The notes under the pieces: model-generated
Database searches by the model: none
What the model saw: the letters and a program-made list of their open reading frames with translations, nothing else
Told to the model about the DNA's origin: nothing
Translations under genes and position numbers: made by a program
Origin: JAFNAG01 sp963739235
GTDB lineage: Bacteria; Acidobacteriota; UBA6911
Length of the DNA stretch: 64,000 nucleotides
Assembly: GCA_963739235.1 (NCBI GenBank)
Contig: CAVTZY010000042.1
Span: 310,001-374,000 of the forward strand
Direction of reading: 5' to 3'
Shown: piece by piece, positions 53,034 through 62,982 of the stretch
Position numbering within the stretch: the first letter of the stretch is position 1
Layout: the number at the start of each line of letters is the position of its first letter

Positions 53034-54757
53034 GCGGTGTGTTGCTTAGTGCCGTCGCAGGAATGGTGCTGGGGCGGATTTGGATCCCACCTGGTGAAAA
53101 TCCATTGCCTGTCGAGAAAACGACAATCTCCCTTTCCGGTTCAGGTTTGACATTAACCGAGGGTGGCGTCGCGATCTCTCCCGACGGGCGGTCCATTGTG
53201 TTCGCGGCGCGTGCGGTCGACGGGCAGAGACTTTACGTCCGCCGTATTGGTGACTGGGTATCTCTGCCGCTGAAGGGGACCGAAGGAGCTTACGGCCCAT
53301 TTTTTTCTCCGGATGGCGGGTCAGTCGCCTTCATCGCGGATGGGAAGCTGAAGAAAGCCCCGCTAGGTTCGGGACCGACCGAGACGATTTGCAGTGTGGC
53401 ACTTCAGAGCACCGGTGGAAGCTGGGGGCGCGACGGCCGAATTGTCTTCAGCCAGTGGCCGAACGGCGGGCTCTCGAGGGTAGCGGCCGAGGGGGGTACG
53501 CCTGAGGTCCTCACCCAGCCGCCTGACAACGCCTTTTATTGCTTTCCCGAACTGCTTCCCAGCGCAAAAACCATTGTGTTCACGGCCGTGCGCAAGGGGC
53601 GCCAAAGCCTTACCGCTCTGTCGCTGCAGACGGGCAAACTCAAAACGCTCATCGAATCCGCCGGAGGCGCCCGGTTCTTATCCAACGGATACCTTGTGTA
53701 TCAGTCGGAAGGAAATCTCCGCGCTATCGGGTTTGACCCGGACAACCTCGAGACACGCGGCACGTCGCATGTCGTTGCTGAGGGTGTCATTAACTTTATT
53801 GTACCCGGGCGCGCGCGCGGGTACGATGTGTCTGCGAATGGGACACTGGTGTATAGCCCACCGTTCACATCCCTCTATAGATTAGTCTGGAAGAATAGAA
53901 GTGGAAGCACGGAGCCGCTGAATCTTAATCCTCGCGCGTATGCGTTTCCGGCCCTTTCACCGAACGGCCGGTTGGTGTCAGTTACCGTGCGGGACGGCAG
54001 TTCGCGAAACCTGTGGATCGGCAGTGTCGAAGCCGAACCCCTCAGACGGTTGACCTTTGGCGACAATGACACGTACAGCTTGTTCACCCCCGACAGCAAG
54101 AGAGTGGTATTCACATCGGGAAAGGGCGGGCAGCCCAATCTTTTCTGGACGCCTGCAGATGGGAGCGGGAACCCAGATGCGCTGACTGTGGGCGCGCACG
54201 TTCGAGGGAGGCCAACGTCCTGGTGGCCGCTCGGCAAGGTCATCTTGTTCATCGACGACGATCGATCGGGAGGCAAAGACATCGGGCAATTGGAAGTCGA
54301 TCGGAAGTCGGCCGTGCGCACGTTCATAGGGACGCAGTTTGACGAGTTGGAGGCGGTGTTTTCACCGGATGGAAGGTTCGTGGCTTATCAATCAAACGAG
54401 TCGGGCCGGTGGGAGGTTTACGTGCAGCCCTATCCCGGACCAGGGGCGAAGGAACAGGTTTCCACAGACGGCGGGCTGGCACCAGTCTGGAACCCAAAAG
54501 GTGACGAGTTGTTCTATCAGACAGCGAACTCACTTATGGCAGTGCGAATGAAGAACGGGAAATCCGCCGACGCCCCGGCGATATTGTTCGCATTGCCACG
54601 CACCTCAGACTACCGCCGAGGGTACAACGTCAGCCCGGACGGACAGCGTTTTTTGATGCTCGAGAGTGCGGATCCTGGCCAGGCCGCTTGGCAAATCAAC
54701 GTGATTTTGAACTGGTTTGCAGAACTCAAGCGCCTCGTGCCGACCGGAAAGAACTAA
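51878..54757 (+). CDS. Ser/Thr kinase with TolB/WD40-like sensor domain, intact copy
   Basis: 959 aa from ATG 51878, by homology with the start of the first copy; the longer frame from 51710 reads through the repeat unit and the sigma remnant. The kinase domain (about 88-350) has IGAGGMGEVYQARD, HRDLKPANVM, DFGLAKF and GTAAYMSPEQ. A TM segment is near 370-390, followed by PD40/WD40-type beta-propeller repeats (AISPDGRSIVFAA, FSPDGRFVAYQS). It is probably a membrane receptor kinase. The propeller domain differs from that of the first copy, so the duplication joined one kinase to a different sensor. Confidence 0.9.
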   Translation: MNPERWQQIKRLYNSALEFESKPREAFLEEACAGDESLRREIDLLLARRPEAEGLFEAPAMELAAQALARDRSAEPSADLTGSTLLHYSVTRKIGAGGMGEVYQARDLKLNRQVALKILPDSFAHDSERLARFDREAKLLASLNHTNIAAIYGLEEARDKKFLVLELVAGETLAQRIKKGPLPMEEALELCRQIAEGLEAAHEKGVVHRDLKPANVMIAGNDKIKILDFGLAKFLAAESAATAATQSPTITEAMTGPGMILGTAAYMSPEQANGKAVDKRADIWAFGCIVYECLTGRRAFPGDTVSETIASILGREPGWDALPATTPPAVRKLLERCLRKNPHERIHDVSDVRIEIQEALNESAAVVQVQEKGLRGRLLMLLAVVGGVLLSAVAGMVLGRIWIPPGENPLPVEKTTISLSGSGLTLTEGGVAISPDGRSIVFAARAVDGQRLYVRRIGDWVSLPLKGTEGAYGPFFSPDGGSVAFIADGKLKKAPLGSGPTETICSVALQSTGGSWGRDGRIVFSQWPNGGLSRVAAEGGTPEVLTQPPDNAFYCFPELLPSAKTIVFTAVRKGRQSLTALSLQTGKLKTLIESAGGARFLSNGYLVYQSEGNLRAIGFDPDNLETRGTSHVVAEGVINFIVPGRARGYDVSANGTLVYSPPFTSLYRLVWKNRSGSTEPLNLNPRAYAFPALSPNGRLVSVTVRDGSSRNLWIGSVEAEPLRRLTFGDNDTYSLFTPDSKRVVFTSGKGGQPNLFWTPADGSGNPDALTVGAHVRGRPTSWWPLGKVILFIDDDRSGGKDIGQLEVDRKSAVRTFIGTQFDELEAVFSPDGRFVAYQSNESGRWEVYVQPYPGPGAKEQVSTDGGLAPVWNPKGDELFYQTANSLMAVRMKNGKSADAPAILFALPRTSDYRRGYNVSPDGQRFLMLESADPGQAAWQINVILNWFAELKRLVPTGKN

Positions 54758-55188
54758 ACTCGGCTGAGAGGAACGTCTCTCAGGATCGGCAACCCTCCTC
54801 CTGACCTAAAGGATCAGAGATTGAGTTCTGTCTTAACCGCGGCTAAGCGGTGTCCCCCAGAAATCGCTTTTGGATTAACAGCACTGTCCAGTCTTGATCT
54901 GGGAAATGATGAGATGTGCGCTGACGTTCTGGTGACCGAACGTCGGGACGAGTGCGATGGGTTCGGTTTTTCAGGAGAGCCCAAAACACGTGGGCGGCCG
55001 TTTTGGCAAGGACGGAGTTCCTGGACCTCTCGGAGGCCTCGGGGGGCAATTCATTACAGGTTCATTACAAACGCCCTCGAAATCTTTCGAAGTCTACAGT
55101 AACTGACCGAAATGTCGTGGCTGGTTATCTTTTTCTGTTTCCAGCGCCTTAGGAGAATATCGCACTCGTTCGTAATCTTGGGTTCTCT
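54758..55188. other. Non-coding spacer before the third att copy
   Basis: No credible gene and no arm-like GACTTTGCCC motifs, in contrast with the ends of island A. Nothing else recognised. Confidence 0.4.
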
Positions 55189-55242
55189 ACTCAAAATCCC
55201 GCGGCCCTTGCGGCCATGAGGGTTCGACCCCCTCCTTCGGCA
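55189..55242 (+). repeat. Third att core (54-bp copy of the tRNA-Leu 3' end)
   Basis: Identical to the last 54 bp of the tRNA gene core. It is followed by CCATTGATTTTATT, a T-rich sequence that could be the original flank of the tRNA. It closes the 43.7-55.2 kb interval, which has no integrase of its own. Confidence 0.9.
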
Positions 55243-55909
55243 CCATTGATTTTATTAGAGTTAACTGATCTCTCAACGGTACCTCCCCATCGCGCTTAGC
55301 TACCAGTTTTGTTCCTGATTTGCAGCCGCGTAGCTAGCACTGCCATTGAAAGCAAGGGAGTTGCAGCTACCCGCGGAATTACTAATCCACCGCCGAGATG
55401 ATCTAACCATGAGCAACTGCTATGCCCGGGGTAGGCAGCCGGGAATTTTCGAACTCCCCCCAACCGGTGCTCGCTGGCGCATCTCTGAGCGTAGCCGGGA
55501 GCTCGCTTGGCTGGATCGAAATCGACTTCCCGGAAGGATCTGCCTTGCTGGGTAGTCCCAGTGCGACCGCTGCGGCAGACACATGAGAATTCTGGCAGCG
55601 ATTCATTGGCAAAGCGATCCAGGGGATCCTCGAGTGTCTGGACCTGCCGTCGAGGGCTCCGCCGGCCTCTCCGGCAGTAGAGGAACGGGGGCAATAGGAC
55701 CTGCGGTTCTCATAGAGCGGCCGTAGCCAGGGGCCGGACGGGCATCGGGTCAGTTCTTCATCGGCTGCAGCGCTGTCCACAGCAAGTCGCCGACCGGCGG
55801 CCGATTTTTTTTCAGGTCGACATTATGTTCTTTTCATTGATGGGAATTACCTATGACGCAGTTATGATTCGCAGATGTATGTTCAGCTCGTATACCAGAG
55901 GCATAAAAA
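55243..55909. other. Non-coding region with the second conserved 63-bp segment
   Basis: At 55339-55401 it reads TAIESKGVAATRGITNPPPR-stop, the counterpart of 43849-43911. Longer minus-strand ORFs lack RBS and family features. The region may be a degraded element end. Confidence 0.45.
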
Positions 55910-57781
55910 ATGAGGTCCACGGAATCATCAGGACGTTTGATTGCTGTGTTTGCTTTGTGTATCGGGTTGCACCTCTCCCTGGAATCGGCAGAACAACCTG
56001 TGCGGAAGCCGCTCTCTTCCCATGACTCAAGTATCCAGGCTTTGCTTGCGAAGATGACACTCGAGGAGAAGCTCGGGCAAATGACACAGGTGGAGCAGGA
56101 TAAACTCAAAGACATAGGGGATATCCAGAAATATTTCCTGGGTTCTCTCCTCAGCGGCGGCAATTCAGATCCAAAGGAAGGCAACAGCCTGCAGGCCTGG
56201 ACGGACATGTACGACCGCTATCAAGCAGAGGCTTTGAGGACCAGGCTGGCAATACCGCTTTTGTATGGGGTCGATGCGGTCCACGGGCATAACAACGTGC
56301 TTGGAGCGGTAATCTTCCCTCACAACATCGGCATGGGCTGCACCCGAAACCCCGCCCTGATCGAAAAAGCAGCCCGGATTACGGCGGAGGAAGTCCGGAC
56401 GACAGGGATCAATTGGACCTTCGCTCCCTGCGTGACTGTTCCGCGCGATGAAAGATGGGGCCGAACTTACGAGGGGTACGGAGAAGCACCGGAACTGGCA
56501 AAAATGCTGGGAGAAGCCGCCGTGCGCGGGTTCCAGGGTGTTGATCTGAGCAATCCGCTGGACGTGCTTGCATGTGCGAAGCATTTCGTCGGGGACGGCG
56601 GCACGACATGGGGAACGGGTGTGCCGAAAGAGAAAGGATCGGATGAGCGTTTCCCCCTCGACCGCGGAGACACGCGCCTGAGTGAAAAATCGCTCCGGGA
56701 GATTCATATGCAGGGTTATATCTCGACCGTGAAGGCCGGCGTGGGGTCGATCATGCCTTCCTATAACAGCTGGAATGGAGTGAAATGTTCCGGCAGCCGG
56801 GAGTTGATGACCAAAATCCTCAAAGAGAAAATGAAATTCGAAGGTTTCCTGATCTCGGACTACGCCGCGCTGAACGAGCTGCCGGGGGATTACAAAAGCC
56901 AGATAGAACAATCGATCAACGCAGGCATGGACATGGTGATGGTTCCGGATCGCTATGTCGAGTTTTTCGAAACTTTAAAAACATTGGTTAACGAGGGGAA
57001 AGTTCCCATGGCTCGCATCGATGATGCGGTCAAACGCATCCTGCGAGTCAAATTCGCCATGGGGCTGATGGATAAATCCAGATCAGTGCTTGCCGACAGA
57101 ACCCTCTGGAAAAACTTCGGATCCGCAGACCACCGCCAGGTTGCCCGCGAGTGTGTGCGCCAGTCGGTTGTTCTCCTCAAAAATGAAAACAACGCGTTGC
57201 CGATATCAAAGCAGCTCAAGCGCATACATGTCGGAGGCAAAAGCGTCGACGATATCGGCAACCAGTGCGGAGGCTGGACCATCACATGGCAAGGCGAGGG
57301 CGGCAACGTCACCCCCGGAGGGACCACCATTCTGCAGGCGATTAAGAACACGGTCTCAAAGAGTACGCAGGTAACCTACGCAAAGGATGGCAGCGGGGCT
57401 GCAGGAGCCGACATAGGGATTGTGGTAGTAGGCGAGACCCCTTACGCCGAAATGTTCGGCGACAGGGGCGACCTGAACATGGCGCCCGAGGATGTTGCGG
57501 CAATCGGCAATATGAAACAACAGGGAATCCCGGTTGTTGCGGTTTTGCTGTCCGGCAGGCCGCTGATCATCGACCAGATACTTGGAAAGTGCGATGCGTT
57601 TATTGCCGCGTGGTTGCCGGGAACGGAGGGCCAGGGTATCGCGGATGTTCTTTTCGGCGATTACAAACCCACAGGAAAGCTATCCCATTCCTGGCCTCGC
57701 TCGATGTCGCAGATCCCAATCAATGTCGGGGACGCCCGATACAATCCGCTCTTCAAATACGGCTTCGGCCTGACCTACTGA
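55910..57781 (+). CDS. Secreted glycoside hydrolase family 3 protein (beta-glucosidase type)
   Basis: 623 aa. An N-terminal signal peptide (LIAVFALCIGLHLSLESA) sends it to the periplasm. The GH3 barrel has PLLYGVDAVHGHNNV, CAKHFVGDGGTTWG and the nucleophile D317 in EGFLISDYAAL. The second alpha/beta domain has VLLKNENNALPIS, GGWTITWQG and AEMFGDRGDL. It probably cleaves beta-linked gluco-oligosaccharides. No FnIII tail is present, as in shorter members. It is the first clearly chromosomal-type gene after the att copy. Confidence 0.95.
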   Translation: MRSTESSGRLIAVFALCIGLHLSLESAEQPVRKPLSSHDSSIQALLAKMTLEEKLGQMTQVEQDKLKDIGDIQKYFLGSLLSGGNSDPKEGNSLQAWTDMYDRYQAEALRTRLAIPLLYGVDAVHGHNNVLGAVIFPHNIGMGCTRNPALIEKAARITAEEVRTTGINWTFAPCVTVPRDERWGRTYEGYGEAPELAKMLGEAAVRGFQGVDLSNPLDVLACAKHFVGDGGTTWGTGVPKEKGSDERFPLDRGDTRLSEKSLREIHMQGYISTVKAGVGSIMPSYNSWNGVKCSGSRELMTKILKEKMKFEGFLISDYAALNELPGDYKSQIEQSINAGMDMVMVPDRYVEFFETLKTLVNEGKVPMARIDDAVKRILRVKFAMGLMDKSRSVLADRTLWKNFGSADHRQVARECVRQSVVLLKNENNALPISKQLKRIHVGGKSVDDIGNQCGGWTITWQGEGGNVTPGGTTILQAIKNTVSKSTQVTYAKDGSGAAGADIGIVVVGETPYAEMFGDRGDLNMAPEDVAAIGNMKQQGIPVVAVLLSGRPLIIDQILGKCDAFIAAWLPGTEGQGIADVLFGDYKPTGKLSHSWPRSMSQIPINVGDARYNPLFKYGFGLTY

Positions 57782-58256
57782 GCGATCCGGCGGCAGGCAA
57801 TAAGGGTCGGTGTCCCTGCCAAATATTCCATCCGAAAGGCTAGCAACCGAATCCTGCAAGTGCAAGAATTTCAATCTGGACCAAATTTCTGGCAACCACA
57901 CCGCATGGTCAAGACGCTGCATAGCGCCCTGCCGATCCCTGAAGCTGTTTTCTTGCGCCACCCACCGGAGGCTATTCGCAAGATTCTTGATTGACTCGGC
58001 CTCCTTTCCAGACCCTCGGCGATTGCCCGCGCAATACCCGAACGCGAGATAGACGACCAAGATTGTTGCTGAGCCGGAGAGATCATTTCCGCTGCTATCG
58101 GCAGAAGTGTAGGAAAATTTCCTTATAGGGGACCACGGTTTTGGCCTACAATTCCATTTGTGATCGGCTTGAGTCCCGGCGGCTGCGGCAAACGGGGCAA
58201 AGGTGACATAACGCCACCATATCGGAAGCTGATTCGTGCCGGGGTAGCCGAGGGGC
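57782..58256. other. Non-coding spacer with a 28-bp repeat
   Basis: CGGTGTCCCTGCCAAATATT with its continuation to 57835 recurs at 61183-61210 with few changes. The rest holds no credible gene and probably includes the eroded 5' part of the kinase-TPR fragment that follows. Confidence 0.45.
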
Positions 58257-58544
58257 ATGCGACATTATGCAGCTTGTTTTTCCATCGCGCAGGGGAAGCG
58301 GGCGGAAGCGCTCCAGATCATCAAAGAGCAAGAAGAAATATCAGGCGCGAGCCTGAGCCAGGCGCACTGGATTGCCAAAATCTATGCGGCCTTGAACGAG
58401 AAGGAACTGGCCTTGACGTGGCTGGAACGCGGTTTAGCAGCAGGAGCGATCACAGTTTTTTATAAAGACGAGCCGGTGTGGGACGCTGTCCGCAGCGACC
58501 CGCGATTCGCCGACCTGCTGCGGCGGATGGGCATCACGCCGTGA
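58257..58544 (+). pseudogene. C-terminal TPR fragment of a kinase-TPR gene
   Basis: 95 codons ending ERGLAAGAI, DAVRSDPRFADLLRRMGI. This matches the end of the 58566-61078 protein (DSLRSDSRFADLMRRVGL) and lies at the same distance before the next gene. No RBS at the ATG. It is best read as the last piece of a lost tandem copy; a small TPR protein is the alternative. Confidence 0.65.
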
Positions 58545-58565
58545 TCTCATCGAGAGATAAACCGG

Positions 58566-61078
58566 ATGAAAGAATCGCTGCCGGCTAACAAGTTGATCTC
58601 CCATTACCGCATCCTGCACAAGCTCGGTGCGGGCGGGATGGGAGAAGTGTACCTGGCGGAAGACACGCGGCTGAATCGCAAGGTCGCGATCAAGCTTCTC
58701 CTAACCGAATCAACCGCTGACGAGGAATCCAGGAAGCGTCTGCTCAGAGAAGCTCAGGCTGCCGCCAAGCTCGATCATCCGAACATCTGCTCCATCTACG
58801 AAGTTGCGGAAGAAGATGGCCGCAGCTTCATCGTGATGCAGTACGTCGAAGGCGAAACTCTCGCCAAGCTGATTCAGCGCAAGCCGCTTGATCTGCGCGA
58901 GTCGCTCGACATTGCCGTGCAGGTCGCGGACGCGCTTGCCGAAGCTCATCGACACAGTATCATCCATCGAGACATTAAGCCTCAGAACATCATGGTCACT
59001 CCCCGAGGGCAGGCTAAGGTGATGGATTTCGGGCTGGCTAAAGTAGTCCGGGAGCGATCGCTAGCAGAGAGCGAAGCGGAAACCGAGAGCTTGTTGACAG
59101 AGCCAGGAGTCATCCTTGGCACAGTGCCCTATATGTCACCAGAACAGGTGCGTTGTGAGATGCCTGATCTTCGCAGTGACATATTCAGCTTCGGAGCCGT
59201 GCTGTACGAGATCGTCACCGGGCATCAGCCTTTTCCCACAGAGAGTGCGGCGGCGACTTTCTCTTCGATACTCACACGAGAGCCTCCGCCGCTTGCGCGG
59301 TACTCAAGAGAAGTACCTGCCGAGTTAGAGCGGATAGTCCGCAAGACTCTACGCAAAGACCGAGAGGAACGCTATCAAACGGCCAGGGATCTGCTGATCG
59401 ATCTCAAGAACTTGAAGCACCATCTGGAGTTTGACGCAGAGACGGAGCGTTCCAAAGAGTCTCTTTCGAGCGGAGGAGCTACGACTGTGGCAAGCGCCGG
59501 GCAGATGTCGGTTGCTACTGCAAACGACCCGGTGACTCGAACCGGCGAGATAGCAGCAGCGCGAACAACATCAAGCGCCGAGTATGTCGTCAACAAAATC
59601 AGACGCCACAAACTTGCGGCGCTCATCGCTCTGCTGGTCATCGTCACCGCCGCGCTAGGACTCGGTCTTTACTTACACGCGCGGAACTCGGAAGTTGCCA
59701 TTGACTCCATCGCCGTCTTGCCGTTCGACAATCAGAATCACGACCCCAATACGGAATACCTGTCGGAAGGATTGACCGAAAGCATCATCAACAGTTTGAC
59801 GCAGCTTCCGAATCTGAAAGTCATCGCGCGCAGTTCTGCCTTTCACTACAAAGGCAAAGAGGCCGATCCGTTCGCGGCGGGCAAAGAGTCGGGGTGCGCG
59901 CTGTCTTAACCGGCAGGTTGCTGCAACGTGGTGATAATCTGCTGGTGAGCGCGGAGTTGGTGGATGTCAGAGACAACAAGCAACTCTGGGGAGATCATTA
60001 CAATCGGAAGTTGGTAGACATTCTTACCTTACAGGAAGAGATCGCGCGGCAAATCGCCGAGAATCTACGGCTGCGCTTGGGCGGCGAGGAGCAGAAACTC
60101 CTCACGAAACGCTACACCGAGAACACCGAGGCTTATCAGTTGTACCTGAAAGGCCGATACTTCGTGAACAGGAAGACAGAAGCGGACGTGAAAAGAGCCA
60201 TTGATTACTTCCAGCAGGCTCTCGCTAAAGATCCAAATGACGCACCGGCTTACGCGGGATTGTCTGACTCCTACTCCTCGCAAATCTTCCCTCTGGGCGT
60301 GGCAGCCCCGCGAGAAGCCATGCCCAAGGCGAAGGAGGCAGCGATGCATGCGCTCGCGATTGATAATGCGCTCGGCGAGGCTCACGCGTCGCTGGCTTAC
60401 GTGACATTCTTCTACGATTGGAATTGGCCGGCAGCTGAGAGAGAGTTCAAGCGAGCCATCGAGCTGAACCCCAACAACGCTGACGCTCACCACTGGTATT
60501 CGCACTATCTGATGGCGCAGGGGCGGATCGAAGAATCCCTGACCCAGAGCAAGCGCGCCCTGGAACTGAGTCCGTTCGACATCCTCTTCAACATCCATCT
60601 AGGTTGGCATTACCTGTACGCGCGCCAATACGACCGGGCCCTCGATCAAATGGAAAAGACTGTCGAGATGGATAAGAATTTCGCGCAGATCTATCCCTGG
60701 CTTGGGTTGATCCTTGAGCAAAAGGGCAGGTATGCCGAGGCCATCGCCGCCTTCCAAAACGCGATAAGACTGTTCCCTGGGGGAAGCTCGATCGCCGAAG
60801 CAGAACTCGCACATACCTATGCGGTGTCGGGGAATCGAGAGGAAGCGCAGAAAATAATCGACGAGTTGCAAGAACTGGCTAAGAGCAAGTATGTCTCGTC
60901 CTACCAGATCGCCGCGATCTATGCCGGCCTTCGCGACAAGGATCAGGCGTTCGCATGGCTTGAAAAAGCTCATGAGGAACGCTCAGACGGGCTGGTGAAC
61001 CTCAAGGCCGAGCAAAGATTCGACAGCCTGCGCTCAGACTCGCGATTTGCGGACTTGATGCGGCGCGTCGGTCTCTAA
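58566..61078 (+). pseudogene. Ser/Thr kinase-TPR protein split by a one-base deletion
   Basis: The restored protein has about 837 aa. Kinase domain: LGAGGMGEVYLAED, HRDIKPQNIMV, DFGLAKV and GTVPYMSPEQ. A TM segment is near residue 362 (LAALIALLVIVTAALGLGLY). Then comes a TolB/CyaD-like block (SIAVLPFDNQN, then AVLTGRLLQRGDNLLVSAEL) and several TPRs. At about 59893 the frame stops (KESGCALS) while the next frame continues VRAVLTGRLL; adding one G to the GGGG run restores it. The two ORFs are 58566-59909 and from 59894. Whether the break is real or a homopolymer error is unresolved. Confidence 0.88.
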
Positions 61079-61095
61079 CAGAGAAACCGAGTGAG

Positions 61096-61266
61096 ATGGA
61101 AGAATCGCTGTTAGTCAATACGACGCTCTCTCATTACCGCATTCTCGGGCGGCTGGGCTCAGGCGGGATGGGCGACGTTTACCGGTGTCCCTGCCAAAAA
61201 CTCCATCCGAGCGGAATTCAGTACATTCAAGTGAGGTCCTGGCGACTACCGGGATTCCAGGATTAG
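61096..61266 (+). pseudogene. N-terminal kinase fragment
   Basis: MEESLLVNTTLSHYRILGRL then GSGGMGDVYR is the start of another kinase of the same array, 18 bp after the previous stop. It is cut right at the P-loop by the 28-bp repeat (61183-61210), after which the frame is meaningless and stops at 61266. Confidence 0.8.
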
Positions 61267-61414
61267 CTGGAACCTGCACGACAGGAGCGAATAGGGAATC
61301 ACGGTCGCGAAGGAGGTAACGAGATGCAATGTGTGAATGCAGGGATGTCGTGCGCGACCAAGTTCCTCACCTCTCCCACTCACAGATTTTGACTTGAACT
61401 GGGACTTCGGCCTC

Positions 61415-61642
61415 GGAGCCCGTCCGAGAATTAGGAGGGGTCGCGCGCATGGGGCTTGCACGGCGAGCAACGCGGCGATCGCCGCGCAACCCCCATGCGC
61501 CCTTTGGGTTCCGGCGGCGCGGAGGCATCTGCGGCGTTGGCGCTCCTCGACGATGTGCAGCGACATCGCCTGCGTCGCGCCGCCTGGCATCTGCCCCCGC
61601 GGCGCTCGGAACGCGGCCCCTCCTAATTCTCGGACGGGCTCC
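61415..61642. mobile_element. MITE, 228 bp, with perfect 26-bp terminal inverted repeats
   Basis: Left end 61415-61440 starts GGAGCCCGTCCGAGAATTAG; the right end 61617-61642 is its exact reverse complement. The interior is very GC-rich with further internal palindromes (GCGCATGGGG and CCCCATGCGC). No transposase is encoded. It ends within the stop codon of the Gfo/Idh gene, so it may have trimmed that gene. No clear target duplication. Confidence 0.85.
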
Positions 61643-62957
61643 TAGATCTTGGGTTCCCATCCCTTTTCGTATTCGCGTCCCCACATCTTCATGGCTTTGG
61701 GGTCGTTGAGAATGTGTCCGGTGCTCTTGTCCAGATGGAGAGCACGATTCATCTTCCATGCAACATTGGATAGCTGCAACATGGTGACGCTGATGTTGGC
61801 CTCCGCGACCGGAGCGCGCAATTTCTCTCCGTCCCGGATTGCATTGATGAGGTTTTCAAAATGCTTGGTCGTCATTGAATCGATGCTCAGAAGATCCTGT
61901 GAGCTGGCGCTCTTCTCCGCCTTGAATTCATTGAGCATCTTGTCATTCAGGTTGAATACCTGGTATCCGCCTCGGTCGATCAAAACCGAGCCTTCCGTAC
62001 CCAGGATGATCGCCCCGCGGTCCCTGCCGAAGTATTTTTTCCCATGACAGCAATAGCCTTCCCAGGTGATCATCTTGTCATCGTATTCATAGCTTGTGAC
62101 CAGAGTATCGTAGAACTCCCAGTCGTCCTTGAAGTGATACCTGCCCCCGGAGGAAGTTATGCTATTGGGATAATCGACCCCCAGCGCCCATCGGCAGACA
62201 TCAACTTCGTGGGTGCCGTTATTCAGTGTCTCGCCGGTACCCCAGTGCCAGAACCAATGCCAGTTGTAAGGATGGATGTTGTCCTTGTACGCCTTTCTAG
62301 GCGCCGGCCCCTGCCATAGTTCCCAATCCAGGTATTCCGGAACGGGCACAGGCTTTCCTACACCGATCGACTTGCGTGTGTTGCTGTACCAGGCTTTGCC
62401 AAAGTAGGGCCTGCCGATCAGGCCGGCTTTGATCTTCCCGATGATTTCTATCGTGTGATCAGACGATCGTTGCTGATTTCCCATCTGCACAAATTTCCCA
62501 TACTTTTTCTGGGCCTGCACAAGCAGTTCGCCCTCGAGTGGATTGTGACTGCACGGCTTCTCGACATAGACATGCTTGCCCGCCTGCAGTCCCATAATCG
62601 CCATGGGCGCATGCCAGTGCTCGGGAGTAGCAATCGTGATCACATCGACATCCTTGGACTTGAGGATGTTCCTGAAGTCTTTCTCTTTCGCAGGAGCCTG
62701 CTGAAAACTCTTCTCCGCCGCGGCTGCGAACTTGTCGAGCTCCCTCTATCCACGTCGCAGACATGAGAGACCATCACATTCTTGTTTTGCCGGATGCATT
62801 CCAGATGCGCGATCCCGCGGCCGTGCAGGCCGATGACGGCAAAGTTCACCCGGTTGTTGGCGCCGACAATGCGTGCGTAACTGTGCGCGTTCATGCCCAC
62901 AGCCAATCCGGCGGCTCCGAAAGCAGCTTCTCTCACAAATTCGCGTCGAGACTTCAT
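61642..62957 (-). pseudogene. Gfo/Idh/MocA-family oxidoreductase, frameshifted
   Basis: The N-terminal part from ATG 62957 (GGAAGGAG upstream) has a twin-arginine-like start SRREFVREAAFGAAGLAVG and the Rossmann block VNFAVIGLHGRGIAHLECI. The main part has DVITIATPEHWHAPMAI and the family motif YVEKPCSHNP. Near 62740 the frames separate in a GAGGG run: one more G gives GELDKFAAAAEK in phase with the rest. The intact enzyme would be an exported NAD(P)-dependent dehydrogenase of about 440 aa. Its stop codon touches the MITE. It is in an operon with the isomerase upstream. Confidence 0.85.
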
Positions 62958-62982
62958 AGCTTCTCCTTCCAGTTCAGGGCTC

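Noticed and set aside
55296..55780. Minus-strand ORFs of 125 and 132 codons after the third att copy
   Set aside because: They overlap each other in different frames without RBS or recognisable features; the conserved segment here is better read on the plus strand.
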